From contig JBIJDM010000028.1 of the NCBI GenBank assembly GCA_044344145.1, positions 1 to 19,218 of the forward strand: 19,218 bases of DNA. Reading direction: 5' to 3'. The translations under genes and the position numbers were made by a program. Position 1 is the first letter of the stretch, and each line of letters opens with the position of its first letter. This DNA is from JBAXGE01 sp044344145. GTDB taxonomy: Bacteria; Planctomycetota; Phycisphaerae; WQYP01. This document shows positions 3,999-11,652 of this stretch, piece by piece. The notes under the pieces are model-generated. The model made no database searches. It had not been told where the DNA came from and worked only from the letters and a program-made list of their open reading frames with translations.

Positions 3999-6539
3999 TT
4001 ATTCATCTAACTTCAATTCCAGAATACGTCTTTTGCTCCACGCTTCCTGTTTCTGCAGCGCGGCTTCTAACACTTTTTTGGCCTCCGCCGTGGCTGGAGG
4101 GTTCTGACGCTGGCCTTCGAGCCAGGCCGCCGCGTGTTGACCCATGTGGGCCGCCATACCCTCCAAACGGTTGTCATCGTATTTGGCGTATAGAAACTTA
4201 CGCAGTTCCTCCGGATTACGCTGCGCCTTCAGGTGCGCTTCCAGAGCGCTGAATACCTGCGCATCGGGTTTCGGCCACACTACCGGCAACGGCAAGCGGT
4301 TTTGTTTCCAAAGGGCGTTTTGATAAAAATTGTCCCAACTTTCCAGATATTTTTGGCGTTCGGCCTCTGTCAGCTCCAGTCGCGCGATGACTTGCATCGT
4401 GCCGGTGTTTAAGGCCTCCACTGCCGCACGGCGTTCCGCTGGCGAGATAAACGTGGCCACAGCCTGCCGGTACCGATACAACATCATGTCATAGATGGCA
4501 CGCTCCGCGGTTTCCAATCCTTCGGTACTGTTTAACCCTAAAAATAGCTTATTGTCCGTGGCATCCCCACAGACTAAGTCCAAGAATTCCCGCTGCTGGC
4601 TTGCCTCCTTGTCACTCACCAGCCGCGCCACTTGATTGGCAAATTCCACCCGCCGCGCATAGCGGTCGCCACTATAAACCGGGTCCGCCGAAAACTTCAT
4701 ATCCGTCATCCACGCGTAATAATCCCGGGCGAGAGAATTGATAAACACCACCTTGACCGGCACGTCTGGTCCCACTGGCACCGCCGGAGCCTGCCAACTG
4801 GCCAGCACCGCCTGCCGTTGGGCTGCATCGTTTACCCGCAGCGCCCATTGCGCCACATATAAATCCGCCGGATTCGGTTTCTGTCCCACCGTTTCCACCA
4901 ACGCCGCTGGCGGGTAATATTCCGCCCCCACAAGATTCTGCACTCGTGGCTTGCGGTCTTCGGGATTCGTGGTCACCCGTACATTCCAATTTACACCCCG
5001 CCGGCCTTGAAAGGGTCCGAAATCACTATCACACTCCGGCGTGCCATCCCCATGGATCGCGATGTCCGACCGAACATTGTCAAACGGCAGCCCCCGGTGA
5101 TTAACAAACGTGCCATGGGCCATGGTGCCCTTGCGGAACACATTGCCGTTGGCAAAGTCCTGTACGCTGAGTCCATGCATGACCTGTGCCTTCACCGTGA
5201 AATCCGTGATCAGATTATCACAACTCCCCCTGCGCAGGGAATACGCGTGATGCATGCTAAAGGTATATGGCTGGGCGGGTTTCTGCCCCGGCTGCGTGGT
5301 GGGTGTGAATGATTCCGGGGCCGCGTCCATAGTCACACCCACCAGCGTATTGTTGGCCGCGTCTGCCATGATGATGCCATTGTCGGCATTGCTGATGGCC
5401 ACATTCCGCACCCAGCAGTGCTGGGCATACTTGAGATAAATCGCATTGAAACCGGGGTCCTGTAGGTGTCCCGTTCGGACATGGACGGGCATCTGCACCG
5501 TCAGGTGCTCCACCCCGCTCTGTTGGATGGTCTGGAGGGGATTTTCAATCGTCAAGGTGGCATCTGCCGTGCCCGGCACCACCAATGGCTTGCGGAATGT
5601 CACCGTGGTGCCCTTCACTGTCTGCACCTCGGTGCGCATCCGAAATTGTATTTTGCCATCCGGGAACCACGCGGCAAACGCCGGGAACGCCGCATCCGGC
5701 CCCCGTAGCGCCAGCAATGCCTTGGGCCCCGCAACATACTCCAACACCACTGCCTGACCCGGACGCAACCACGCCACTGGCGTGGCCGCCTCGATGGTAT
5801 CCGCACCATCTGCCCAGGTCCCCGTCACCGCCACCCGCTCGGGTTGGGGCAATTGGCCCACCACGCCCGACAGATAGGACCGGCTGGGCGAAATTCTGAT
5901 GAGTCCGCCCGACAGCGACCACTGCTGCCCCACGGGTACGAATTTGCCCGTCCCCACAATAGTACCGCCCTCATCGCCCACCACCTCGGGCACGCTGCGG
6001 GTGAATTTCAGAATGGTCTTCCCCGGCCCAGCGCCGCGCAAGCGCAGACCATCTTGATCCAGCCAGAGCAGCGCATTGGTCAGATACACCCCGGCGGGTA
6101 AATACACCGTGCCCCCACCCGCCTGCCGTGCCGCCGCGAGCGCGCGCAGCAACGGCAAGGAATCATTCACCACGCCATCGCCCACGGCCCCATAGCTGCG
6201 GACATTGAAGACCTTCTCGGCACTGGGTTCGGGGATGGGTTTTTCGCCGTACATGTAACCCGCATAGGACACATTGGGCAGATTGGGATGGCCCTGCGGA
6301 TTGCGGACATAACTTTCCCACACCCCCGCCAACGGCGCTGTGGGGGTAGATGCTACAGCTTTGGCTGGTTGTGTGGTGCCCGTACCCTGTGCCCCTAGCG
6401 TCAGCGGGCGCAAGCCCTGACCCAGTACGGATGCTGCGCCAAGGGCCAGCATGGCCAAGCCGAAGCGACTCAGCGGGCCGATGCTTGGACGTTTGACCAC
6501 ATATTTAACCACACGCTGGACCACGCAACTGCTTCGCAT
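3999..6539 (-). CDS. Exported pectate-lyase-fold (parallel beta-helix) protein, 846 aa
   Basis: The ATG at 6539 has GAGGTG 8 nt upstream. A basic N-terminus and hydrophobic stretch (about 25-45) act as a signal or anchor. Residues about 110-155 (VFNVRSYGAVGDGVVND, GGGTVYLPAGVYL) are the hallmark start of the Pectate_lyase_3 domain, followed by beta-helix turns to about 520 (GLRLRGAGPGKTIL, VEHLTVQMPVHV, NAIYLKYAQHCWVRNVAISN, HGLSVQDFANGNVF). Such folds cleave or bind polysaccharides extracellularly; exact substrate and catalytic residues cannot be named. The C-terminal about 250 residues are mostly charged helices and differ from the usual single-domain enzyme. It follows the heparinase gene after 183 bp containing its own promoter. 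Alternatives are a GH55-like hydrolase or a non-catalytic adhesin. Confidence 0.85.
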   Translation of the reverse strand: MRSSCVVQRVVKYVVKRPSIGPLSRFGLAMLALGAASVLGQGLRPLTLGAQGTGTTQPAKAVASTPTAPLAGVWESYVRNPQGHPNLPNVSYAGYMYGEKPIPEPSAEKVFNVRSYGAVGDGVVNDSLPLLRALAAARQAGGGTVYLPAGVYLTNALLWLDQDGLRLRGAGPGKTILKFTRSVPEVVGDEGGTIVGTGKFVPVGQQWSLSGGLIRISPSRSYLSGVVGQLPQPERVAVTGTWADGADTIEAATPVAWLRPGQAVVLEYVAGPKALLALRGPDAAFPAFAAWFPDGKIQFRMRTEVQTVKGTTVTFRKPLVVPGTADATLTIENPLQTIQQSGVEHLTVQMPVHVRTGHLQDPGFNAIYLKYAQHCWVRNVAISNADNGIIMADAANNTLVGVTMDAAPESFTPTTQPGQKPAQPYTFSMHHAYSLRRGSCDNLITDFTVKAQVMHGLSVQDFANGNVFRKGTMAHGTFVNHRGLPFDNVRSDIAIHGDGTPECDSDFGPFQGRRGVNWNVRVTTNPEDRKPRVQNLVGAEYYPPAALVETVGQKPNPADLYVAQWALRVNDAAQRQAVLASWQAPAVPVGPDVPVKVVFINSLARDYYAWMTDMKFSADPVYSGDRYARRVEFANQVARLVSDKEASQQREFLDLVCGDATDNKLFLGLNSTEGLETAERAIYDMMLYRYRQAVATFISPAERRAAVEALNTGTMQVIARLELTEAERQKYLESWDNFYQNALWKQNRLPLPVVWPKPDAQVFSALEAHLKAQRNPEELRKFLYAKYDDNRLEGMAAHMGQHAAAWLEGQRQNPPATAEAKKVLEAALQKQEAWSKRRILELKLDE

Positions 6540-6567
6540 TAGGTATCACCTCACGTTGATGGGTGAC

Positions 6568-6595
6568 AGATTATCATGTGTGCGGAATATGTCAA
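6568..6595 (-). promoter_or_regulatory. Sigma70-type promoter for the pectate-lyase-fold gene
   Basis: Minus-strand TTGACA (6595-6590), 16-bp spacer, TAATCT (6573-6568). The -10 lies about 30 bp before the ATG at 6539. The perfect -35 and the AT-rich setting, unusual in this GC-rich window, support it. No transcript evidence is available. Confidence 0.5.
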
Positions 6596-6609
6596 GTATA
6601 TATTATGCC

Positions 6610-6627
6610 AATAATGATAATGAGAAT
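6610..6627. promoter_or_regulatory. Fur-box-like tandem hexamers
   Basis: AATAAT, GATAAT and GAGAAT stand in direct succession, matching the three-hexamer (GATAAT) description of Fur sites with two mismatches. They sit about 15 bp upstream of the -35 of the promoter for the gene ending at 3999, where a metal-responsive regulator or activator could act. AT-rich sequence could mimic this by chance. Confidence 0.25.
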
Positions 6628-6678
6628 ATTTGGTGTTTTTATGTGTCGTCCAGCAATAACGCGACATCCCCCCGGCCC

Positions 6679-6709
6679 CATCCCGTGCATCCGGTCCATC
6701 CATGTAAAA
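6679..6709 (+). repeat. Intergenic CATCC-word repeat, copy 3
   Basis: CATCCCGTG, CATCCGGTC and CATCCATGT in 9-bp register, followed by AAAAT. Third member of the family at 1837 and 2013, here just after the stop of the heparinase gene. The minus strand lacks a T-tract hairpin, so it is not an obvious intrinsic terminator. Confidence 0.75.
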
Positions 6710-6722
6710 TTATTCGCCCCCC

Positions 6723-8489
6723 TCACCACGCCAGTTCCATGACCAGCTCGCCGGGGCCGGCGATTTCCATTTGCACATCAATGCGCTGCAGCCCCGGGGT
6801 GGGTTTGGCGGGTGGGGCTAGATTCACGGCCTGCACCGTCACGTTTACGGCGCCGGTGCCCCAGGCGCGCAGGATGATTTGTTGTCCATTCTGGCGGAGG
6901 GTATAGGTATTGCCTTCGCCGCGGATTTCGGCGTAGGTATGCAGCCGGCTGGTCACCAGAGTGGGCGTGCGTGCTGTCAGCGCGTCGCAGACCATGACCC
7001 GCCGCTCGACGCGATCGAACTGTACGGTGCGCAGGGCGCTGGTCAGGCCCGCAGGGGCGTAGGCGTCGGTCAAATCCACGGTCACGCTGCCCGCTTCGGG
7101 GCCGCTGCAAAAGTCGCGCAGCGCGGCGGTGGCCAGCGGATATTGCCCCGTCGGCTCCGGCCCCACCAGCAGCGTGTTATGGCCCATGGTGCCGGTGCGA
7201 TACAAGCGCCAGCGGGCGTAATCGGTATTAGGCCGGCCGTTCCAATAGCCCGGCAGATCGTAATGATCGCCGCCCAGGTCGGTGATGAAGCGCGTGCCGT
7301 GAACATCGAGCACAAACGTGCCCAGATCCGCGTGGGCATGCGGGGCCTGAATATCGCCGCCTTTGACGGCCAGATACGCCGCGCGGGGGTCGAGCCAACT
7401 GGCCCGGAACGCCGCGACATCCACGCCGACGAAACACGCGTCCAACGGCAATTCCGCCATATCGGCACGTGTGCCCTGCGGATCGTACCAGAGCAGCAAG
7501 CGCGCCAGCGTGCCGTAATACAGGTGCGCGCGCTCGGGCCGCGCGGTGACGCTCTGGCGTAAAAACGCCGCCACGGCCGGCAGGCGGTAACGCTGGGCCA
7601 ATGCCCCCAGACACGGCTCCGGCGGGGCTTCGCCATACGCATCGGCATAATCAAACAACCGGCCCGCCGGCGACTCCATGTGCAGGCGAAAATATGCCGC
7701 GCGGTCCAGCCCGGCAAACTGGCTGATGCCAAAATCATGCCCCAGCGCGTTTTCCAGCGCGGTCACCAACGGCACCAGATAACGCATGGCATAGGCCCAA
7801 TAGCCGGGCCCCTCGGGCCAGCCACCATCGGGGGCAAAGGTGGCCAGCGCATTGGGCAAACCCGCCAGCGCCAGGCTGATCAGCCGCGCACTTAGACGGG
7901 GTGCGGCTTCCGCCGCGGCCAGCGCGCCGAGAATAATCCCGCTGTTACAGACAATGTTCCAATTACACGTATCCCGATGCCACCAGGGCAGACAGGTCAG
8001 TTTTTCCAGCGCGGGCTGCAAACCCTTGGCCACCAGCGCCGCCTGCAAGTCCCCGCGCTGCCCCTCGGTCAGCGGCAGACTGTCCAGTGCCACGGCGAAC
8101 CCATGCATGAATTCCGCACAGGTCAGAAAATCATCCGCGCGCCAATCCGCCAGCGCCGCGGTCGCGTGCAATTCGCGCACGCTGCGCTGCACCCAGTGCG
8201 CGGCCTGCGTCAGATGATACAACGTAACCCACGTATACAACCGGTCCAGCACCGTCCGCGCGCCCGCGAGGGTGCGCTCGGTATTGGGCGCCTCCAGCGC
8301 CAACTGCGCCCCATACGTAAGCAGCCGGTCTTTCAGCCCCCGGGCCAGCTCATGCTGGAGCAGCATGGTCTCCACGCGCGCCATACGCTGGGGGGTGAGT
8401 AGCAGACGCGGCCGCACCGGGCGCAGCGTGGCCAGCAGTTGTGCGGGGTCCAGACTTTGGACTTGGGTTAAAAAAGGCACCCGACTCAT
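6723..8489 (-). CDS. Heparinase II/III family protein (588 aa)
   Basis: The ATG at 8489 is preferred over an in-frame GTG at 8516 because AAGGAG lies 9 nt upstream. Residues about 30-330 form the helical (alpha/alpha) toroid, with NWNIVCNSG (177-185) and DGGWPEGPGYWAYAM (221-235). Residues about 370-588 form the beta-sandwich, opening with AYLAVKGGD and HAHADLGTFVLD (384-395), the conserved heparinase II/III C-terminal motif with metal or substrate histidines. Enzymes of this type (PL12/15/17/21 relatives) eliminate uronic-acid-containing glycans such as heparin-like chains or alginate; the actual substrate is unknown. No signal peptide is evident, so it may act in the cytoplasm on imported oligosaccharides. 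It begins 38 bp after the ChbG-like gene in the same orientation, consistent with an operon. Confidence 0.88.
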   Translation of the reverse strand: MSRVPFLTQVQSLDPAQLLATLRPVRPRLLLTPQRMARVETMLLQHELARGLKDRLLTYGAQLALEAPNTERTLAGARTVLDRLYTWVTLYHLTQAAHWVQRSVRELHATAALADWRADDFLTCAEFMHGFAVALDSLPLTEGQRGDLQAALVAKGLQPALEKLTCLPWWHRDTCNWNIVCNSGIILGALAAAEAAPRLSARLISLALAGLPNALATFAPDGGWPEGPGYWAYAMRYLVPLVTALENALGHDFGISQFAGLDRAAYFRLHMESPAGRLFDYADAYGEAPPEPCLGALAQRYRLPAVAAFLRQSVTARPERAHLYYGTLARLLLWYDPQGTRADMAELPLDACFVGVDVAAFRASWLDPRAAYLAVKGGDIQAPHAHADLGTFVLDVHGTRFITDLGGDHYDLPGYWNGRPNTDYARWRLYRTGTMGHNTLLVGPEPTGQYPLATAALRDFCSGPEAGSVTVDLTDAYAPAGLTSALRTVQFDRVERRVMVCDALTARTPTLVTSRLHTYAEIRGEGNTYTLRQNGQQIILRAWGTGAVNVTVQAVNLAPPAKPTPGLQRIDVQMEIAGPGELVMELAW

Positions 8490-8527
8490 CGCCGCATACT
8501 CCTTGTGCCGGGCCACAGGCTCCGGGG

Positions 8528-9418
8528 TCAGCCCATGGTCCGGGCCTGATACAGTGCCGCCAGCCGGTGGGGCGCCAGCAATTCAAAGCCGGCCTCCCGG
8601 CACGTGGTCAGAAAGCGCGGGTCGGCCAATAATTCCAATTCGCGCACGCGGCGCTGCATCATGCCATCTTCGCGCGTGCAATCGCGGCCCAGCAGCGTCT
8701 CGTCGAGCAGCCCCGGGTGGCAGGTTAATTCCACCACCTTGCCCGGCACGGTCCGGATCAGCCGGATGAAAAAGTCGGGATCACTGACGCAGGGCGGATC
8801 GGTCACGCCGATCAGCCAGTCATTGCCGACCAAGCCCAGCCGGCGCTGGCGCCGCGCGGCCGCGCGACCATGCCAGTTCAAAAACAATCGTTTGGCCCGG
8901 GCACCGGGCACTTTCCAGAGCATATCCCAGGGCTCGCGCACCAGCCGCATATACGGCACCGGGCCGTGGGCGAGCACCAGTTCCTTGATAATCCCGCCGA
9001 TGGGTTTGAAAATCTGGATGTGATGATGGGTATTGATCACCGTGGGGCGCTGGCCCAGCAATTCCGTGCAGCGCTGGTATTGCGCCGTCAGTTCGGCACG
9101 GATTTCATCGTGGCGCAATTGGCGACTGAAGAGTTTGCGTAAAAACACCCCCAACGGGAAAAACCGTCCCCGTGCATCCACCAGACTCGGCACCTGCGCT
9201 GCTGGCAGTACCGGCGCATCATTGGTCAGCGCCGGATGCCAGCCCAGTTCCAATTTCTGGCCCGCAGCCCGCCAGGCGGTCACGGCTGCGGCGGCATAGG
9301 GCGAATTGGCCATCAGCACCGAGCACTGCACAATGCCCTGTTCCGCCAGTTGCAGAATGCCCTGCGTGGTCGCCGGGCCGATGCCAAAATCATCTGCGGT
9401 GATAATCAGATAACGCAT
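8528..9418 (-). CDS. ChbG/HpnK (YdjC) family carbohydrate deacetylase (296 aa)
   Basis: The ATG at 9418 has AAGGA 10 nt upstream; a TTG two codons earlier is possible. The start IITADDFGIG (Asp9, Asp10), a His near 61 (ELGWHPAL), NTHHHIQIF (His131-133) and ELTCHPG near the C-terminus are the metal-binding landmarks of the YdjC fold. Length is typical. Members remove acetyl groups from N-acetylated sugars: chitooligosaccharides for ChbG, and HpnK acts in hopanoid side-chain processing. The usual GLHLTLT is changed to LGWHPALTN, so substrate preference may differ. The gene lies 25 bp after the GT2 gene and 38 bp before the heparinase gene, placing it in a glycan operon rather than with hopanoid genes, none of which is visible here. 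Confidence 0.88.
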   Translation of the reverse strand: MRYLIITADDFGIGPATTQGILQLAEQGIVQCSVLMANSPYAAAAVTAWRAAGQKLELGWHPALTNDAPVLPAAQVPSLVDARGRFFPLGVFLRKLFSRQLRHDEIRAELTAQYQRCTELLGQRPTVINTHHHIQIFKPIGGIIKELVLAHGPVPYMRLVREPWDMLWKVPGARAKRLFLNWHGRAAARRQRRLGLVGNDWLIGVTDPPCVSDPDFFIRLIRTVPGKVVELTCHPGLLDETLLGRDCTREDGMMQRRVRELELLADPRFLTTCREAGFELLAPHRLAALYQARTMG

Positions 9419-9443
9419 ACCCAAGAGTTCCTTGCATCCCGTT

Positions 9444-10298
9444 TCAATGTTGTACCTGCTGGAGGCGCCGCTGCATGCGTTCGCGCCGCCGTTGGTCGTA
9501 GATGCGGGCCGCTTCCAAATCGGCCGCAGTGATCAGAATGCTGCGATCCAGACCCACCCGGGCAAAGCGCCGCCAGCGATGGCGGATGGTCAGCAATTCG
9601 CCCAGTATCGCCGCGCCGCTGGTCAGCCGCGTGGTGGACACCGTGCTGTCATAAATCACCTGCGCGGGCAGTTCGCGCACCGGGATGCCGAAATACCGGC
9701 AGGCCACGAGCAGTTCGCAATCAAACCCGAACCCCTGACATTTCACATACGGCAACATGGTCCGCACGGCCCGGTCGGTGAAGCCTTTCAGCCCCGCCTG
9801 CGTGTCGCGCTGGCGGATGCCCAGAATGGTGCGGGCCAGCAGATTGAACAGGGCGCTTTGCCGTTGGCGCTTCCGCAGATATTTTTGCATCCCCGAAGCG
9901 TGCTGGATCGCGCTGTCGGCATGGGCCCGCGAGGCTATGACCACGTCATGGCCCTGGACCAATTCATCGGCCAGCTTGGTCACCATCTCCAGCGGATACG
10001 CCAGATCCACATCGGTAAAAATCCGGTAATCCCCGCGCGCCCGCAACAGGCCGCGGCGCACGGCGTGGCCCTTGCCCCGATTTTTGGGCGAACAGAGCAA
10101 CCGGACTTCATACGGGCAGGTGGCGATCAATTCACGCAGTTTGGCCTCGGTGCCGTCGGAACACCCGTCACAGACAAACAGCACTTCCCAGCGCCGCGTC
10201 TGCGTGGCTAAAAATTGCTGCAATTTGCCCCACGTCACGGGCAAATCCGCCCCGGGATTGTACGTGGGCAAAATGAGACTGAATAACGTTTCCTGCAT
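9444..10298 (-). CDS. GT2 family glycosyltransferase, DPM1/ALG5-like (284 aa)
   Basis: The ATG at 10298 is preceded by a weak GGAG at short spacing. The GT-A fold is clear: FSLILPTYNPGADL (7-20), VCDGCSDGT near 43-51, FTDVDLAYP (DxD-type metal and sugar-nucleotide site), then DTQAGLKGF and GFGFDCELL, motifs typical of polyprenyl-phosphate mannose/glucose synthases. Such enzymes transfer sugar from a nucleotide donor to a polyprenyl phosphate at the cytoplasmic membrane face. There are no C-terminal membrane helices, as in short DPM1 forms. The preceding gene encodes a GT87-type membrane transferase, a class that uses polyprenyl-linked sugars, which supports a donor-synthesis role. Which sugar is used cannot be told. 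Confidence 0.88.
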   Translation of the reverse strand: MQETLFSLILPTYNPGADLPVTWGKLQQFLATQTRRWEVLFVCDGCSDGTEAKLRELIATCPYEVRLLCSPKNRGKGHAVRRGLLRARGDYRIFTDVDLAYPLEMVTKLADELVQGHDVVIASRAHADSAIQHASGMQKYLRKRQRQSALFNLLARTILGIRQRDTQAGLKGFTDRAVRTMLPYVKCQGFGFDCELLVACRYFGIPVRELPAQVIYDSTVSTTRLTSGAAILGELLTIRHRWRRFARVGLDRSILITAADLEAARIYDQRRRERMQRRLQQVQH

Positions 10299-10383
10299 AA
10301 ACTCCGTGCCACCATAGACTTAGACCGGATCACCGGCCCGGCGAAGCCCTGACGATACCCACGCGCGGGCGAAAACTCAAACC

Positions 10384-11631
10384 TCAGGCGGGATATTCGT
10401 TGCCCCGGCCCCGGCCCAGCAGCACCAATACCACCGGCATTAGCACCACCGCCGCCAGCGGCTGCACCCCGATGGCGGTGAAATTGCGCCCGCCCGGAAA
10501 CCACAGCGCCACCACCGCCGAAGCCAGCAGCAACCACGCCAGGGCCGTCATCCAACCCAAGCCTGCTCCTTCCAGCCGGGGCCAGCGCGACCCAAACCGC
10601 ACCAACAACCAGGCCGCCACCGGGCCCAACATACTGTACGTGGCCGATTCCGTGCTGGGGCCGAACAACATCATCCATATGACCACCAGCGCCAATATCA
10701 GATCCGGCAGTTCCGGCGTCTGGCGTTTGGTCCAGCGTACCCAGACCAACACGCCCGCCACCCCGGCGGCGCTGGCCAATTGTACCAGTCGGTATATTCC
10801 TTCCGCCGTGGCCAGCGTCATCTGCGGAAACAGCCAATTTCCAATCCAACTGCCATAGTGCCGGTACAGATACGCGGCATCCCGGTAGGTGTTATCCAGC
10901 GGGTGCATAGTGCGGTCGTCCGCACCCACGACGTGATACCATGTGAGATATGCCGAGTTGACGTACGCATGCGCCTGCGCCAGATACGGCAACAACACCG
11001 CCCCCGCCACACACAGCGCCAGCCGCCAACTTAGCTGGCGCGGATAGACCAGCACCAGCAGCATGCCCAGCGCCAGGGGATATATTTTGAACACCGTTGC
11101 CAGCGTGATCACGATACTCACCCACCACCAGCGCTGCGCGCGGGTGAGGGCCACGGCCAGCATCAGCAGGCCGATGATCAGGACGTTAACCTGCCCATTG
11201 GCAATACTGCCCACCACCAGCGGCGTGGCCGCCAATGCCACCAGCGCCACCCAGGCCAGTTTATCCGGCCCGCGGTACCAGCCACCCAGCCAATACCACA
11301 GCCCCGCCAGAAACACCGCGACATTGATCAGTACCCATATCACCGCACCCCAGGCCGGGGCGAACCAACTGAAGGGCACAAACAGCACCGATGCGGTGGG
11401 ACTGTAGCGATAGGCCCCGGGGTGATCCGCACTGGCATCGTAGGGGTCCTGCCCCGCAACCCACTTCCGCCCCGCTTCGGGGAACAACGGAAACACGGTA
11501 TTGGTACTCGCCCCCGGCGTGCCCAAGCTGCGTTGTACCTGTTTATGGGCGCGCACCGCCAATACCGTGACAACCACGATCCAAAACCCAACCGTCAACG
11601 GCACCAACCATGCCGGCACACGCGCCACCAT
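10384..11631 (-). CDS. GT87/DUF2029 membrane glycosyltransferase (415 aa)
   Basis: ATG at 11631 with AAGGGA close upstream. The protein is strongly hydrophobic with about ten predicted helices, beginning VPLTVGFWIVVVTVLAV. An extracytoplasmic loop carries the DUF2029 signature: AGRKWVAGQDPYDAS then YRYSPTASVLFVPFSW, and further on FKIYPLALGMLLVLV. GT87 members, known from actinobacterial lipomannan assembly, use polyprenyl-phosphate mannose to extend glycans on the outer face of the membrane. The first loop contains acidic residues as expected for GT-C enzymes, but the catalytic Asp cannot be assigned without alignment. It starts 21 bp after the stop of the secreted protein gene, so it is probably co-transcribed with it. 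An 85-bp gap separates it from the GT2 gene. Confidence 0.85.
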   Translation of the reverse strand: MVARVPAWLVPLTVGFWIVVVTVLAVRAHKQVQRSLGTPGASTNTVFPLFPEAGRKWVAGQDPYDASADHPGAYRYSPTASVLFVPFSWFAPAWGAVIWVLINVAVFLAGLWYWLGGWYRGPDKLAWVALVALAATPLVVGSIANGQVNVLIIGLLMLAVALTRAQRWWWVSIVITLATVFKIYPLALGMLLVLVYPRQLSWRLALCVAGAVLLPYLAQAHAYVNSAYLTWYHVVGADDRTMHPLDNTYRDAAYLYRHYGSWIGNWLFPQMTLATAEGIYRLVQLASAAGVAGVLVWVRWTKRQTPELPDLILALVVIWMMLFGPSTESATYSMLGPVAAWLLVRFGSRWPRLEGAGLGWMTALAWLLLASAVVALWFPGGRNFTAIGVQPLAAVVLMPVVLVLLGRGRGNEYPA

Positions 11632-11652
11632 AAGATCCCTTCGCAGAATCCG

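Noticed and set aside
8490..8516. GTG start for the heparinase-family protein
   Set aside because: The ribosome binding site AAGGAG lies inside this extension and fits the ATG at 8489.
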